Notes: generated from the letters alone by a model not told the origin. Counted from the stretch's first letter, positions 53,279-64,000 are shown. The stretch: 64,000 bases of DNA from JBBQAA01 sp038276395 (GCA_038276395.1 JBBQAA010000068.1:1-64000), one strand, 5' to 3'. Numbers and translations: made by a program.

Positions 53279-53284
53279 TAGCCT
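53279..53284 (+). promoter_or_regulatory. putative -10 element of a leaderless secA transcript
   Basis: TAGCCT, then 7 bases, then ATG 53292, with no Shine-Dalgarno sequence. Same hexamer and similar spacing as before glyA and prfB. Confidence 0.4.
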
Positions 53285-53291
53285 TTAACTT

Positions 53292-56192
<2,901 letters not shown>

Positions 56193-56260
56193 ACGCTCGT
56201 CGCGGCCGCGCCGGGCGCTGAGATCTGGGGAGTCCGGGCGCGAGGCTGATACGGACTAAG

Positions 56261-56362
56261 TTGACTCCGCGCGAGCCGCGCCGTCCAGGCGCGCTCAAGG
56301 GCCAGATCTGGATGGCCCCGGACTTCGACGATACGCCTGAAGACTTCGCCGACTACGTGTAA
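56261..56362 (+). pseudogene. C-terminal remnant of a VapC-associated antitoxin
   Basis: The frame LTPREPRRPGALKGQIWMAP then DFDDTPEDFADYV ends at TAA 56360-56362, one base before the VapC start. The KGQIWMAPDFDDTPEDF ending is typical of the toxin-wrapping tail of Phd/VapB-type antitoxins. An upstream in-frame TGA and the absence of ATG or GTG mean the DNA-binding half is gone. TTG 56261 could start a 33-residue peptide. Confidence 0.6.
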
Positions 56363-56740
56363 GTGCCGCGGATCCTGCTCGACACCCACGCGGTGTTGTG
56401 GTGGCTTCAGGACGACCCCGCGCTCTCCCGAGGGGCGCGTGCGGCGATCGGCGAGCCGCGGACCATCGCGCACGTGAGCGTCGCCAGCGTGTGGGAAGCC
56501 GCGATCAAGGTGGAGAGGGGCAAGCTCGCGGCACCGGCCGGTCTGCCGGGCGAGATCTCCCGGAGAGGCCTTCGCTGGCTTCAGATCACGCCCGAGTACG
56601 CGTGGGCGGCGCGAGACCTTCCCCATCTGCACGGCGACCCCTTCGATCGGCTGCTCGTCGCCCAGGCGCTTGCGGAGGATCTGCCCGTCGTCACCGCCGA
56701 TCCCGTCTTCGCCCGCTACGGCGTCGACGTCCTCTGGTGA
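56363..56740 (+). CDS. PIN-domain toxin VapC, orphan
   Basis: A 125-residue PIN nuclease with D in ILLDTHAVLWWL, E in SVASVWEAAIKVERGKL, D in HGDPFDRLLVAQAL and D in VVTADPVF. All four catalytic acids are present, so the toxin looks intact although its antitoxin is truncated. GTG 56363 follows the antitoxin remnant directly. It has been inserted between secA and prfB, which are usually neighbours in actinobacteria. Confidence 0.8.
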   Translation: MPRILLDTHAVLWWLQDDPALSRGARAAIGEPRTIAHVSVASVWEAAIKVERGKLAAPAGLPGEISRRGLRWLQITPEYAWAARDLPHLHGDPFDRLLVAQALAEDLPVVTADPVFARYGVDVLW

Positions 56741-56762
56741 GAGACCGGTAGCCTCGCCCGCC

Positions 56763-57873
56763 ATGTCCACCTCCGCGTCGTCCGAGCCGGTCCCCCAGCG
56801 GCTCGCGGCGATCCGCGACCAGCTCACGCTGCTCGCGGACTACCTTTGACCCGCCTGCGCTGAGCGAGCGCGCCGCCGTGCTCGAAGCGGAGATGGGCGC
56901 GCCCGGCTTCTGGGATGATCCCGAGGCCGCGGCCAAGGTCTCGAGCGAGCACGCGCTCCTCACCCGCCGCCTGGCCGCCTACACCGAGCTCGCGGCCGAG
57001 GTCGAGGACCTGGGCGCGCTGGCGGAGCTGGCCGAGGAGGACGAGGAGATGGCCAGCGAGCTGGCCGAGCAGCTCCCGGCCGCCGAGGCAAAGCTCGATG
57101 CGCTCGAGGAGCAGCGTCTCTTCTCCGGGCGCTACGACGCCGGCGACGCGCTCGTCTCGGTCAACGCCGGGGCGGGCGGCACCGACGCCCAGGACTGGGC
57201 GGAGATGGTCCTGCGCATGTTCATGCGCTGGGGGGAGCGCCGCGGCTTTCAGACCGAGCTGCTCGACGCCTCGGCAGGCGAGGAGGCGGGGATCAAGTCC
57301 GCCACCTTCCGCGCCAGCGGGGAGAACGCCTACGGCCTCTACTCGGCCGAGAAGGGCGTCCACCGGCTCGTCCGCCTCTCGCCCTTCGACGCCGCCCACC
57401 GCCGCCAGACGAGCTTCGCGGGCGTCGAGGTCTCCCCCGTCGTCGAGGCCAGCGGCGAGATCGAGATCGATCCCGACGACATCCAGGTCGACACCTACCG
57501 CGCGAGCGGCGCGGGCGGCCAGCACGTCAACAAGACGGACTCCGCCGTGCGCATCACCCACCGCCCGAGCGGGGTCGTCGTCCAGTGCCAGAACGAGCGC
57601 TCCCAGACCCAGAACCGCGCCGTGGCGATGGACATGCTCCGCTCCCGCCTCGCCGCCCGCGAGGAGCAGCGCCGCCAGGCGGAGATCGCCGCCGAGCGCG
57701 GCGAGGCGCAGGACGTGAACTTCGGCTCGCAGATCCGCTCCTACGTGCTGCATCCCTACACGCTCGTCAAGGACCACCGCACGGACGTCGAGGTGGGAGA
57801 CGCCGACCGGGTACTCGAAGGCGACCTCGACCCCTTCGTGCGCCCCTACCTGCTGCAGGCGGCCGAGCGGTGA
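56763..57873 (+). CDS. prfB: peptide chain release factor 2, with programmed +1 frameshift
   Basis: RF2 recognises UGA and UAA. The 5' part (ATG 56763) encodes MSTSASSEPVPQRLAAIRDQ and LTLLADYL, then meets TGA at 56847-56849. Shifting +1 at CTTTGAC continues as DPPALSERAAVLEAEMGAPG to the stop at 57873, total about 369 residues. RF2 motifs are SPF (RLSPFDA) and GGQ (SGAGGQHVNKTDSAVRIT). TAGCCT lies 8 bases before the ATG. The GTGA overlap couples it to the PLP decarboxylase gene. Confidence 0.95.
56844..56850 (+). promoter_or_regulatory. RF2 autoregulatory frameshift site CTTTGAC
   Basis: CTT-TGA-C at codon 28-29 is the conserved slippery site: when RF2 is scarce the ribosome pauses at UGA and slips +1 on CUU. 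The E. coli-type internal Shine-Dalgarno (AGGGGG) is absent; upstream reads GCTCGCGGACTAC. Confidence 0.9.
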
Positions 57874-59393
57874 GCACGACACCGCGCCAGGACGAGCTCG
57901 TCCCCGCCGCGGGGGGCGAGCAGCCCGCCGCGCCCTACCTCGACGCGGTGGTCGCCTACGGCCTGCGCGGCTCGACGCGCTTCCACGTCCCCGGGCACAA
58001 GGGCGGGGAGGGCGCCGACCCCGGGCTGCGCGCCGCGCTCGGGGACGCCGCGCTCCGCCTCGACGTGCCCCAGGACATCGAGGGGATCGACCTCGGCCCC
58101 TCGCCGACGCCCTACGAGCGCGCCGAGCGCCTGGCCGCCGACGCCTACGGCGCCGGCCGCACCTTCTTCCTCACCAACGGCGCCACGCAGGGCAACCACG
58201 CGCTCGCGCTCGCGCTCGCCCCGCCCGGCGTCCCCGTCGTCGCCCAGCGCAACTGCCACGCCTCGCTCGTCGACGGCCTCGTTCTCTCCGGCGGCGTGCC
58301 CGAGTGGGTGGCCCCCGAGTACGACGAGGAGCTCGGGATCGCCCACGGCGTCTCTCCGCGCGCGCTCGCCACCGCCCTGGCGCGCGCGCGAGAGGCGGGC
58401 GCGCCGGCCGGGGCGGCGTTCGTCGTCTCCCCGACCTACTACGGGATGGCGGCCGACGTCGCGGGGTGCGCCGAAGCCGCCCACGCGGCGGGCGCGGCGC
58501 TCGTCCTCGACCAGTCGTGGGGTCCGCACTTCGGCTTTCATCCCGACCTCCCGCCCTCGGGCCTCGCCGCGGGCGCCGACGCGGTCCTGACCTCGACCCA
58601 CAAGATCGCCGGCTCGCTCACGCAGTCGGCGATGCTCCACATCGCCCGCGGCGGGAGGATCGAGGCCGCCGCCGTGGCGCGGGCGATCCGGCTCGTGCGC
58701 TCGACGAGCCCGAGCTCGCTGCTGCTCGCCTCACTCGACGCCGCCCGCCGCCGCCTGGCCGTGCACGGCGACGCGCTGCTCGGCACGACGCTGCTCGCCG
58801 CCGCAGACACCCGCGCGGCGATCTCCTCGGTCTCGGGCTGTCAGATCATCGGCCGTGACCTCGTCGGCTCGCCCGGCGTGGCGGGGTGGGATCCACTCAG
58901 GATCGTCGTCGACGTCCGCGCCACCGGCCGCTCGGGCTACGCCGTGGCGGCGGCGCTGCGCCGCGCCTACGACATCCACGTCGAGCTGGCCACGCACGCG
59001 ACGCTCGTGCTCGTGCTCGGGATGGACCAGCCCGTCGGGCCGCTGCGCTCCTTCGCCCATGACCTGGGGGAGACCGTGCGCCGGATCGGCCGCGCCGGGG
59101 ACGCCGACGCGCTCGCCCGGCCCCCCGCGGCGCTCCAGAACGAGCTCGTGATGACGCCGCGCGAGGCGTTCCTCGGCGCCGTCGAGGTCGTGCCCGTCGC
59201 CGCGGCGGTCGGCCGCGTCTCGGGCGAGGCCATCGCGGGCTACCCGCCCGGGATCCCCGCGCTCCTCCCGGGCGAGCGCATCACCGCGGAGGCCGTCGGC
59301 TACCTGCGCGAGCTCGTCGATGCGGGCGCGCGCCTGCACGGCGCGAGCGACCCGGCCTTCGCGTCGGTGAACGTCCTGCGCGCAGCCGCTTGA
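57870..59393 (+). CDS. PLP-dependent Orn/Lys/Arg decarboxylase family protein
   Basis: A 507-residue fold-type I decarboxylase resembling Bacillus SpeA and related arginine/lysine decarboxylases. RFHVPGHKGG near residue 42, FFLTNGATQGNHAL, QRNCHASLVDGLVLSGG, VLDQSWGPHFGFH and the PLP lysine in LTSTHKIAGSLTQSAML are diagnostic. The C-terminal domain has YPPGIPALLPGERIT. Likely role is polyamine precursor synthesis (agmatine or cadaverine); substrate not determinable. Coupled to prfB by a GTGA overlap. Confidence 0.88.
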   Translation: MSTTPRQDELVPAAGGEQPAAPYLDAVVAYGLRGSTRFHVPGHKGGEGADPGLRAALGDAALRLDVPQDIEGIDLGPSPTPYERAERLAADAYGAGRTFFLTNGATQGNHALALALAPPGVPVVAQRNCHASLVDGLVLSGGVPEWVAPEYDEELGIAHGVSPRALATALARAREAGAPAGAAFVVSPTYYGMAADVAGCAEAAHAAGAALVLDQSWGPHFGFHPDLPPSGLAAGADAVLTSTHKIAGSLTQSAMLHIARGGRIEAAAVARAIRLVRSTSPSSLLLASLDAARRRLAVHGDALLGTTLLAAADTRAAISSVSGCQIIGRDLVGSPGVAGWDPLRIVVDVRATGRSGYAVAAALRRAYDIHVELATHATLVLVLGMDQPVGPLRSFAHDLGETVRRIGRAGDADALARPPAALQNELVMTPREAFLGAVEVVPVAAAVGRVSGEAIAGYPPGIPALLPGERITAEAVGYLRELVDAGARLHGASDPAFASVNVLRAAA

Positions 59394-59419
59394 CTCACGG
59401 ACCCGATCTCGACTAGCGT
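59390..59419 (+). promoter_or_regulatory. promoter TTGACT-N18-TAGCGT
   Basis: TTGACT (59390-59395) and TAGCGT (59414-59419) are 18 bases apart, upstream of the secreted propeller gene. A purine-rich GAAGACAGGA stretch (59435-59444) lies before ATG 59448, so this transcript has a leader. Confidence 0.5.
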
Positions 59420-59447
59420 CGGCCCCTCAACCTCGAAGACAGGACTA

Positions 59448-60434
59448 ATGACGATGCGCCTACCGTTCGCCGTGGCCGCCCTGGCCGCCGCTTCGCTCCC
59501 TGCCGCCGCGAGCGCGGCGCCGGGCCCGCCGCCACCGACAGCGGTCAACGGCCATCACGTGCAGACGGTGGCCCGCGGACTGCCCACGCCGACGTCCTTT
59601 GCCTTCGCCCGCGGGACGACGTTCGTCGGCGCCTTCGGCTCGGAGTCCGATCCGAAGCTGACGGGCGGGGTGTTCACCGTGGCCGCAGGCCGCGCGCGCC
59701 AGCTGACCACGGGCCACGTCTTCGGGCTCGCGTGGCGGCGCGGCGCGCTCTACGTCGCCGACGGTCGCGCGCTCGTCGTCTACCGCGGCTGGAACGGGCG
59801 GCGCTTCGCGAGCCATCGCGTCATCTTCCGGCCGTCGCGGAGCGTCCCCAGCTTCAACGGCATCGCCTTCGGCCACGACGGCCGGCTCTACGCGGGCGTG
59901 TCGTTCGGCGAGAGGTACTCCAACACGCGGGACCCGGCGCGCTACGCCCAGTCGGTGATCTCCATGCGCCCGGACGGGACCCACGTGCGGATCGAGGCGC
60001 GCGGGGTGCGCCAGCCCTACCAGCTCGTGTTCGTCAGGGGCCTGCGCTACCCGTTCGTCACCTCGCTGGCGCAGGAGGGGCGCGTCGTCCCGCCGGACCA
60101 GATCGTCATCCCTCGGCACGGGGCGGACTTCGGCTTCCCGTACTGCAACCGGCTCTACCCGCGCACCTGCGCCGGGTACCGCCGTCCGTTCTACCGGCTC
60201 CCCGCCCACGCCTCGCCGACCGGGATCGCCGCGATCAGGCGCACGCTGTACATCGCGCTGTTCGGCGGCCGGAAGCCGGGCCACCCGGAGGTCGTGACGC
60301 TCTCGGCCAACGGCCGCCGCCGGGCGAAGCCGTTCCTCAGGGGCTTCGTGGCGCCGGTGATCTCCGTGGGGACGCACCTGGGCTGGATCTACACCGGCGA
60401 CGTCACGGGGACGGTGTACCGGGTGCGGCGCTAG
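59448..60434 (+). CDS. secreted beta-propeller protein (sorbosone dehydrogenase-like)
   Basis: A 328-residue protein with signal peptide (FAVAALAAASLPAAASAAPG) and repeated propeller-like stretches: SFAFARGTTFVGAFGSESD, VFGLAWRRGALYVADG, FNGIAFGHDGRLYAGVSFG and GADFGFPYCNRLYP. The DFGFPYC segment is typical of glucose/sorbosone dehydrogenase-like propellers. Cofactor and substrate are unknown. Monocistronic, with its own promoter and a hairpin after the stop. Confidence 0.75.
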   Translation: MTMRLPFAVAALAAASLPAAASAAPGPPPPTAVNGHHVQTVARGLPTPTSFAFARGTTFVGAFGSESDPKLTGGVFTVAAGRARQLTTGHVFGLAWRRGALYVADGRALVVYRGWNGRRFASHRVIFRPSRSVPSFNGIAFGHDGRLYAGVSFGERYSNTRDPARYAQSVISMRPDGTHVRIEARGVRQPYQLVFVRGLRYPFVTSLAQEGRVVPPDQIVIPRHGADFGFPYCNRLYPRTCAGYRRPFYRLPAHASPTGIAAIRRTLYIALFGGRKPGHPEVVTLSANGRRRAKPFLRGFVAPVISVGTHLGWIYTGDVTGTVYRVRR

Positions 60435-60451
60435 CCCCACCGGCGCCGCTG

Positions 60452-60470
60452 TTCCCGCGAGGGACGGGAA
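60452..60470 (+). terminator. stem-loop after the propeller gene
   Basis: TTCCCG (60452-60457) pairs with CGGGAA (60465-60470), 7-base loop, 17 bases after the stop. No T tract. Confidence 0.45.
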
Positions 60471-60613
60471 TGCGCGTCAGGTCTACATAGCCGTCCACCG
60501 AGCGGTCGGGAAAGCGCGCGTGGACAGGAGTGATCGCCAGCGATGGAGGCGTCCGCGGCGCGGCCATCCCCGCGGCGCCGGAGCGACCATCGACCGCCTA
60601 CCCTCCCCGCCCC

Positions 60614-61450
60614 ATGCCGGAGCTCGCCGACCTCGTCGCCCGCACCCTGGCCGAGGACCTCGGCCCGGGCGACGTCACGAGCGAGGCCACCGTCCCCGAG
60701 CAGGCCGAGGCCCGGGCCGAGATCGTGCAGAAGGCCCCTGGCGTCCTCGCCGGCCTGGACGCCGCCGAGGCGACCTTCCTTGCCGTCGACCCGGGCCTCG
60801 CCCTCATCCGGCGGGCCGAGCCGGGCGAGTGGCGCGAGCAGGGGCCCGTCCTTGCGATCGCGGGCCGGGCCCGCTCGATCCTCGCCGCCGAGCGCACCGC
60901 GCTGAACCTGCTCGGCCGGCTCTCGGGCGTGGCCACGTTGACCGCGCGGTACGTCAGGGCGCTCGAGGGCACCGGCGCCCGCGTCCTCGACACGCGCAAG
61001 ACGACGCCCGGACTGCGCGCGCTGGAGAAGGAGGCTGTGCGCGCGGGCGGCGGGGTCAACCACCGCTTCGGCCTCTACGACGAGCTCCTCATCAAGGAGA
61101 ACCACGCCGCGGCCGCGGGCGGCGTCGGGCCGGCGGTCGCCGCCGCGCTCGCCCACGCGCCGGGGCTTCCGCTCGTCGTCGAGTGCCGTGACCTCGCCGA
61201 GGTCGACGCCGCGCTCGCCGCCGCCGGCGGCGCCGAGCTGAGGCTCCTGCTCGACAACATGGACCCGCCCGTGCTGCGTGAGGCGGTGGCCCGGATCGGC
61301 GGGCGCGCGCAGACCGAGGCGAGCGGCGGGATCACGCTCGCCACGGCCCGGGCCGCGGCGCAGAGCGGAATAGACTTCATCTCGGTCGGCGCGCTCACCC
61401 ACAGCGCCCCGGCCCTCGATCTCTCCCTCCTCCTCAAGGCCACGAGATGA
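60614..61450 (+). CDS. nadC: nicotinate-nucleotide pyrophosphorylase (quinolinate phosphoribosyltransferase)
   Basis: A 278-residue enzyme that converts quinolinate and PRPP to nicotinate mononucleotide in de novo NAD synthesis. Motifs: EDLGPGDVTSEATVP, ERTALNLLGRLSGVAT, VLDTRKTTPGLRALEK, GGGVNHRFGLYDELLIKENH (in parts) and SGGITLATAR. TACCCT ends 9 bases before ATG 60614. Overlaps nadA as ATGA; the order nadC-nadA without nadB is notable, so aspartate oxidase must be encoded elsewhere. Confidence 0.96.
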   Translation: MPELADLVARTLAEDLGPGDVTSEATVPEQAEARAEIVQKAPGVLAGLDAAEATFLAVDPGLALIRRAEPGEWREQGPVLAIAGRARSILAAERTALNLLGRLSGVATLTARYVRALEGTGARVLDTRKTTPGLRALEKEAVRAGGGVNHRFGLYDELLIKENHAAAAGGVGPAVAAALAHAPGLPLVVECRDLAEVDAALAAAGGAELRLLLDNMDPPVLREAVARIGGRAQTEASGGITLATARAAAQSGIDFISVGALTHSAPALDLSLLLKATR

Positions 61451-62463
61451 GCGCCACCGCCCCCCTGCTCCTCCTGGAGAACATCCCCGCCCTGCAGGCC
61501 GAGGTGCGTGCGCTGGCGCGCGAGCGGGGCGCGGTCATCCTCGCCCACAACTACCAGCTCCCGGAGATCCAGGACGTCGCCGATTTCGTCGGCGACTCGC
61601 TCGGGCTCTCGCGTCGGGCCGCCGCCGCGCCGGAGGGGACGATCGCCTTCTGCGGCGTGCACTTCATGGCCGAGACAGCCTCCGTCCTCTCCCCGGGGAA
61701 GACGGTCCTGCTGCCCGACGCGGGCGCGGGCTGCTCGCTGGCCGAGTCGATCGACGCCGGGCAGCTCCGCGCGTGGAAGGCCGAGCACCCCGGCGCCGTC
61801 GTCGTCATGTACGTGAATACGACGGCCGAGGTCAAGGCCGAGACCGACTACTGCGTGACCTCGTCCAACGCCGTCAAGGTCGTCGAGCACATCCTCCGCG
61901 AGCGCGGGGCGGAAACCGAGATCCTCTTCGGCCCGGACATGTTCCTCGGCGCCTACGTGGAGAAGACCCTCGGGATCCGCATGCACGTATGGGACGGCGA
62001 GTGCCACGTCCACGCCGGGATCCGCCCGTCCGACATCACGCGCGTCCGCGCCGAGAGCCCGGGCGCGGACTTCCTCATCCACCCCGAGTGCGGCTGCTCG
62101 ACCTCGGTCATGGAGTACGTGGCCGCGGGGGACGTCGACGCCGCGGGTGTGCACATGCTCTCCACGGGCGGGATGCTCGACTACGCGCGCCGGGCGGCGG
62201 CGGAGAACGCCGGCGCGGACGGCGGCGAGCGCCCGCGCGTCGTCGTGGCCACCGAGACGGGGATGCTCCATCCGCTGCGCGAGGCCGCTCCCGAGGTCGA
62301 CTTCGTGGCCGCCAACGAGGCCGCCCACTGCCGCTACATGAAGATGATCACGCTGCCGAAGCTCAGGGACTGCCTGCGCGACGGGTCGCCGGTGGTCAAG
62401 GTGCCCGAGGCGATCGCCGCCCGCGCCCGGATCCCCATCGAGCGCATGGTGGCGATCGGGTAG
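61447..62463 (+). CDS. nadA: quinolinate synthase
   Basis: A 338-residue [4Fe-4S] enzyme condensing iminoaspartate with dihydroxyacetone phosphate. AHNYQLPEIQDVADFVGDSLG, FCGVHFMAETA (first cluster Cys), HPECGCSTSVMEY (second) and NEAAHCRYMKMITL (third) are all present. ATG 61447 overlaps the nadC stop; its TAG stop is immediately followed by the next gene's ATG. Confidence 0.96.
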   Translation: MSATAPLLLLENIPALQAEVRALARERGAVILAHNYQLPEIQDVADFVGDSLGLSRRAAAAPEGTIAFCGVHFMAETASVLSPGKTVLLPDAGAGCSLAESIDAGQLRAWKAEHPGAVVVMYVNTTAEVKAETDYCVTSSNAVKVVEHILRERGAETEILFGPDMFLGAYVEKTLGIRMHVWDGECHVHAGIRPSDITRVRAESPGADFLIHPECGCSTSVMEYVAAGDVDAAGVHMLSTGGMLDYARRAAAENAGADGGERPRVVVATETGMLHPLREAAPEVDFVAANEAAHCRYMKMITLPKLRDCLRDGSPVVKVPEAIAARARIPIERMVAIG

Positions 62464-63063
62464 ATGGATCCCTACGCGGCGGCCGCCGAACGGGTGCTGG
62501 CCGCGAGCGGCGCCGAGGTCGCGATCTGGTTCGTGGCCTTGCCCGACGGGGAGGGGCTCGAGGTCGCCACCGTACGCGGGGACGCGGAGGCGGCCCAGTG
62601 GCTGGCCGAGGCGGAGCTGCGAATCGCCCTCGGCCACGCCTTCCGCGCCGGGGAGGAGACGGTCCTGGCCCTCGACGGCGCGCAGCCCGTGGCCTACGCG
62701 CAGCCCGTGCTCTCGGGCGGGGAGAGCATTGGCGTGCTCGTGCTCGCCTGGCGCTCGCCGCCGGAGGCGATCACCGCCAGCGCCCGGCTCGCGGCGCGGC
62801 TCGTGGCCGGGGAGGTCTCGCTGGGGCTCGCGCGCTCGGAGGTCGAGCGCGGCGCCCGCCGCCGCCGCGCCTTCGAGCTCAACGACGGCGTCCTGCAGGG
62901 CCTCGTGGTGGCGAAGTACGCCCTCGAGGCGGGTCGCGCGGAGCTCGCGCTCGACGCGGTCTCGGGCGCGCTCGAGCGCTCCCGCGAGCTCGTCTCCGCG
63001 GAGCTCGCCGACGACGTGCGGCCTGGTAGCCTCGCCCGCGAGCGCGCCGCGCTCGACGACTAG
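62464..63063 (+). CDS. GAF-like plus kinase-dimerisation fragment with His-to-Asn replacement
   Basis: A 199-residue protein that begins with no gap after nadA. Residues 1-120 resemble a GAF sensor domain (GESIGVLVLAW). Residues about 135-180 resemble the HisKA_3-type dimerisation helix, in which LNDGVLQGLVVAKYALEAG has N140 where the phospho-acceptor His of LHDxxxQ would be. There is no ATPase domain. It therefore cannot autophosphorylate and may act as a sensor scaffold or regulatory subunit. Position suggests a link to NAD status, which is only an inference. Confidence 0.7.
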   Translation: MDPYAAAAERVLAASGAEVAIWFVALPDGEGLEVATVRGDAEAAQWLAEAELRIALGHAFRAGEETVLALDGAQPVAYAQPVLSGGESIGVLVLAWRSPPEAITASARLAARLVAGEVSLGLARSEVERGARRRRAFELNDGVLQGLVVAKYALEAGRAELALDAVSGALERSRELVSAELADDVRPGSLARERAALDD

Positions 63064-63087
63064 CCAGCCGCCTCAGAGGAGATCGCC

Positions 63088-63261
63088 ATGAAGCAGTTCG
63101 CCTGCGGAGCCGTCGTCGAGGGCTGCGCCGCGAAGTTCGAGGGGGAGTCCGAGGACGAGATCCTCGGCCAGGTCGCCGAGCACGCCAAGGAGGACCACGG
63201 GATGGACGATGTGCCGCCCGAGGTCGTCGACCAGGTGAGGGCGAACATCGTCGAGGTCTGA
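63088..63261 (+). CDS. DUF1059 small protein
   Basis: A 57-residue protein: FACGAVVEGCAAKFEGESED and HAKEDHGMDDVPPEV match the DUF1059 pattern (two cysteines and an HxxxxH-like centre), common in actinobacteria and of unknown function. AGAGGAG lies 6-12 bases before ATG 63088. It is too short for usual ORF cut-offs. Confidence 0.8.
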   Translation: MKQFACGAVVEGCAAKFEGESEDEILGQVAEHAKEDHGMDDVPPEVVDQVRANIVEV

Positions 63262-63283
63262 GCGGGGCGGCGGGCGCCGGGGC

Positions 63284-63628
63284 TCACGCTGGCGCGGCCA
63301 GCAGGTCGACACCGCGCTCGGCCGCACGGGCCACGAGCGGGAGCTGCTCGCGCTTGCGGGCGAACTCGGCCGGCGTGTAGCAGTGGACCTCGGCGCCGGC
63401 GCCGAGCTCGGCGCGATCCCACAGCGCACCGGCCTGGTAGACGCGCTCAAGCCAGGGGATCCCGTCGAAGGCGGAGGAGACGAGCACGACGATCCACTCC
63501 GGGCCCCGTTCGCGCTGGGGCGGCGCGCCGTTGGCGTCGTCGACCTGCGCGCCGGCCACGAGCGCCGTCTCGAGCGACCAGCGGTCGCTGACCCTGTGGA
63601 GGTAGCGGTCCAGCTCGCGCCGGTTCAC
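63284..63628 (-). CDS. hypothetical protein, 114 residues
   Basis: GTG 63628 begins NRRELDRYLHRVSDRWSLET. The protein has a central hydrophobic strand WIVVLVSSAFDGIPWLERVYQ (in part) and a VHCYTPAEFARKREQLPLV segment. That pattern (an aspartate/strand core and CYTPAEFERK-like end) is reminiscent of small nucleotidyltransferase-like proteins, but no catalytic GSxxxG motif is visible. Function unknown. Confidence 0.6.
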   Translation of the reverse strand: MNRRELDRYLHRVSDRWSLETALVAGAQVDDANGAPPQRERGPEWIVVLVSSAFDGIPWLERVYQAGALWDRAELGAGAEVHCYTPAEFARKREQLPLVARAAERGVDLLAAPA

Positions 63629-63717
63629 GTCGGCGCAGCGTAGAGGAGTGCGCGGCGCGGGCCGCCCTGCCCGGGGGACCGAGCCGAGCTCGGAAGGGCT
63701 CCGCGCGCGGCGGCGGT

Positions 63718-64000
63718 CTAGAACTCGTCTGCCGTGTGCGGCCCGACGCAGGCGATCGCAAGCTCGTCGGCGACCCCGCGGGCGACCTCGTCGACCTCGT
63801 CGACCGTGACCGCGTCAAGCGCGGCGATCGTCGCGTCGAGGTCCGGCTCCTCGCCGAAGACGATCGAGCTCTGGGCGGCGTAGCGCGCGACGGCGTTCGC
63901 GTTCTCGAAGCCGATGACCCGCGCGCCCGCCGCGTAGGCGCGGGCGCGCTCGACCTCGCCCTCGGTTGGGCCCTCGGCGCGCAGCTCGGAGACGATCTCG
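63718..64000 (-). CDS. M16-family zinc peptidase, C-terminal end only
   Basis: The last ~93 residues (EGEVERARAYAAGARVIGFENA, YAAQSSIVFGEEPDLDA, LDAVTVDEVDEVARGVAD) match the C-terminal non-catalytic domain of M16/processing-peptidase-like proteins. The HxxEH active site lies outside the window, upstream on the minus strand. It is probably a cytosolic or processing peptidase of the PqqL/YmxG type. Confidence 0.75.
   Translation of the reverse strand, partial: EIVSELRAEGPTEGEVERARAYAAGARVIGFENANAVARYAAQSSIVFGEEPDLDATIAALDAVTVDEVDEVARGVADELAIACVGPHTADEF

Overview
The window is chromosomal DNA from a very GC-rich actinobacterium. Gene content and order (prfA-prmC-tsaC-glyA-wecA, an atp operon headed by two small AtpZ/AtpI-like proteins, comF-hpf-secA-prfB, a MerR gene fused by overlap to ahcY) suggest the deep-branching Thermoleophilia/Solirubrobacterales. 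That placement is an inference from family resemblance, not a measured phylogeny. Almost every gene starts with GTG or ATG and operons are tightly packed with 4-base stop/start overlaps. Many operon-first genes lack a Shine-Dalgarno sequence and carry a TANNNT-like hexamer 6-10 bases before the start codon, which suggests widespread leaderless transcription. No rRNA, tRNA, CRISPR array or insertion sequence was recognised.

Layout. 1-7 kb: a partial TetR gene, then translation and cell-wall housekeeping (prfA, prmC, tsaC, a Pr6Pr membrane protein, glyA, a WecA-type GlcNAc-1-P transferase). 7-9.5 kb: a TetR regulator divergent from an R2-like ligand-binding oxidase with a perfect palindromic operator, then a YihY/BrkB membrane protein. 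9.5-10.9 kb: remains of a TetR gene and a cytochrome P450 joined by a deletion. 10.9-15.7 kb: DUF58 and transglutaminase-like membrane proteins, then RNase D. 15.6-19.3 kb (minus strand): GT2 glycosyltransferase, TIGR04282-like transferase, SAM methyltransferase, a cytochrome b/molybdopterin oxidoreductase and a membrane protein; two of these are interrupted. 19.3-23.3 kb: sorbosone-dehydrogenase-like lipoprotein, zinc-knuckle epimerase, two-component system. 23.3-28.6 kb: a glycan/glycolipid locus with a deacetylase, a DMT-type membrane protein, an 896-residue epimerase/glycosyltransferase/deacetylase-like fusion and a DegT-type aminotransferase. 28.7-36.8 kb: RsbW-like ATPase and the complete F1Fo ATP synthase operon. 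36.8-38.7 kb: a VapBC pair, a small possible secreted protein and a ruined cupin-TPR gene. 38.9-45 kb: M20 peptidase, LCP ligase, UDP-glucose dehydrogenase, GDP-mannose pyrophosphorylase, PGI/PMI isomerase. 45-51 kb: MerR, two different S-adenosylhomocysteinase-type genes, a membrane protein, a LysM protein, a hydrolase. 51-58 kb: CtaG, ComF, HPF, SecA, an orphan VapC, PrfB with its programmed frameshift. 57.9-64 kb: PLP decarboxylase, secreted propeller protein, nadC-nadA, a kinase-like fragment, DUF1059 and the end of an M16 peptidase.

How it fits together. The ancestral actinobacterial block prfA...wecA-atp appears to have been split by about 22 kb of accessory DNA (7-28.7 kb). The accessory parts mix intact glycan genes with decayed genes. 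The clearest unusual features are the three-part glycosyltransferase fusion, acidic tails or inserts on the alpha, beta and gamma subunits of the ATP synthase, the tandem of canonical and active-site-altered SAH hydrolases, the R2lox/TetR unit with its operator, and the TetR/P450 deletion scar. Several broken genes differ from their expected reading frame by one missing G or C in a homopolymer run, so base-calling errors must be kept in mind.
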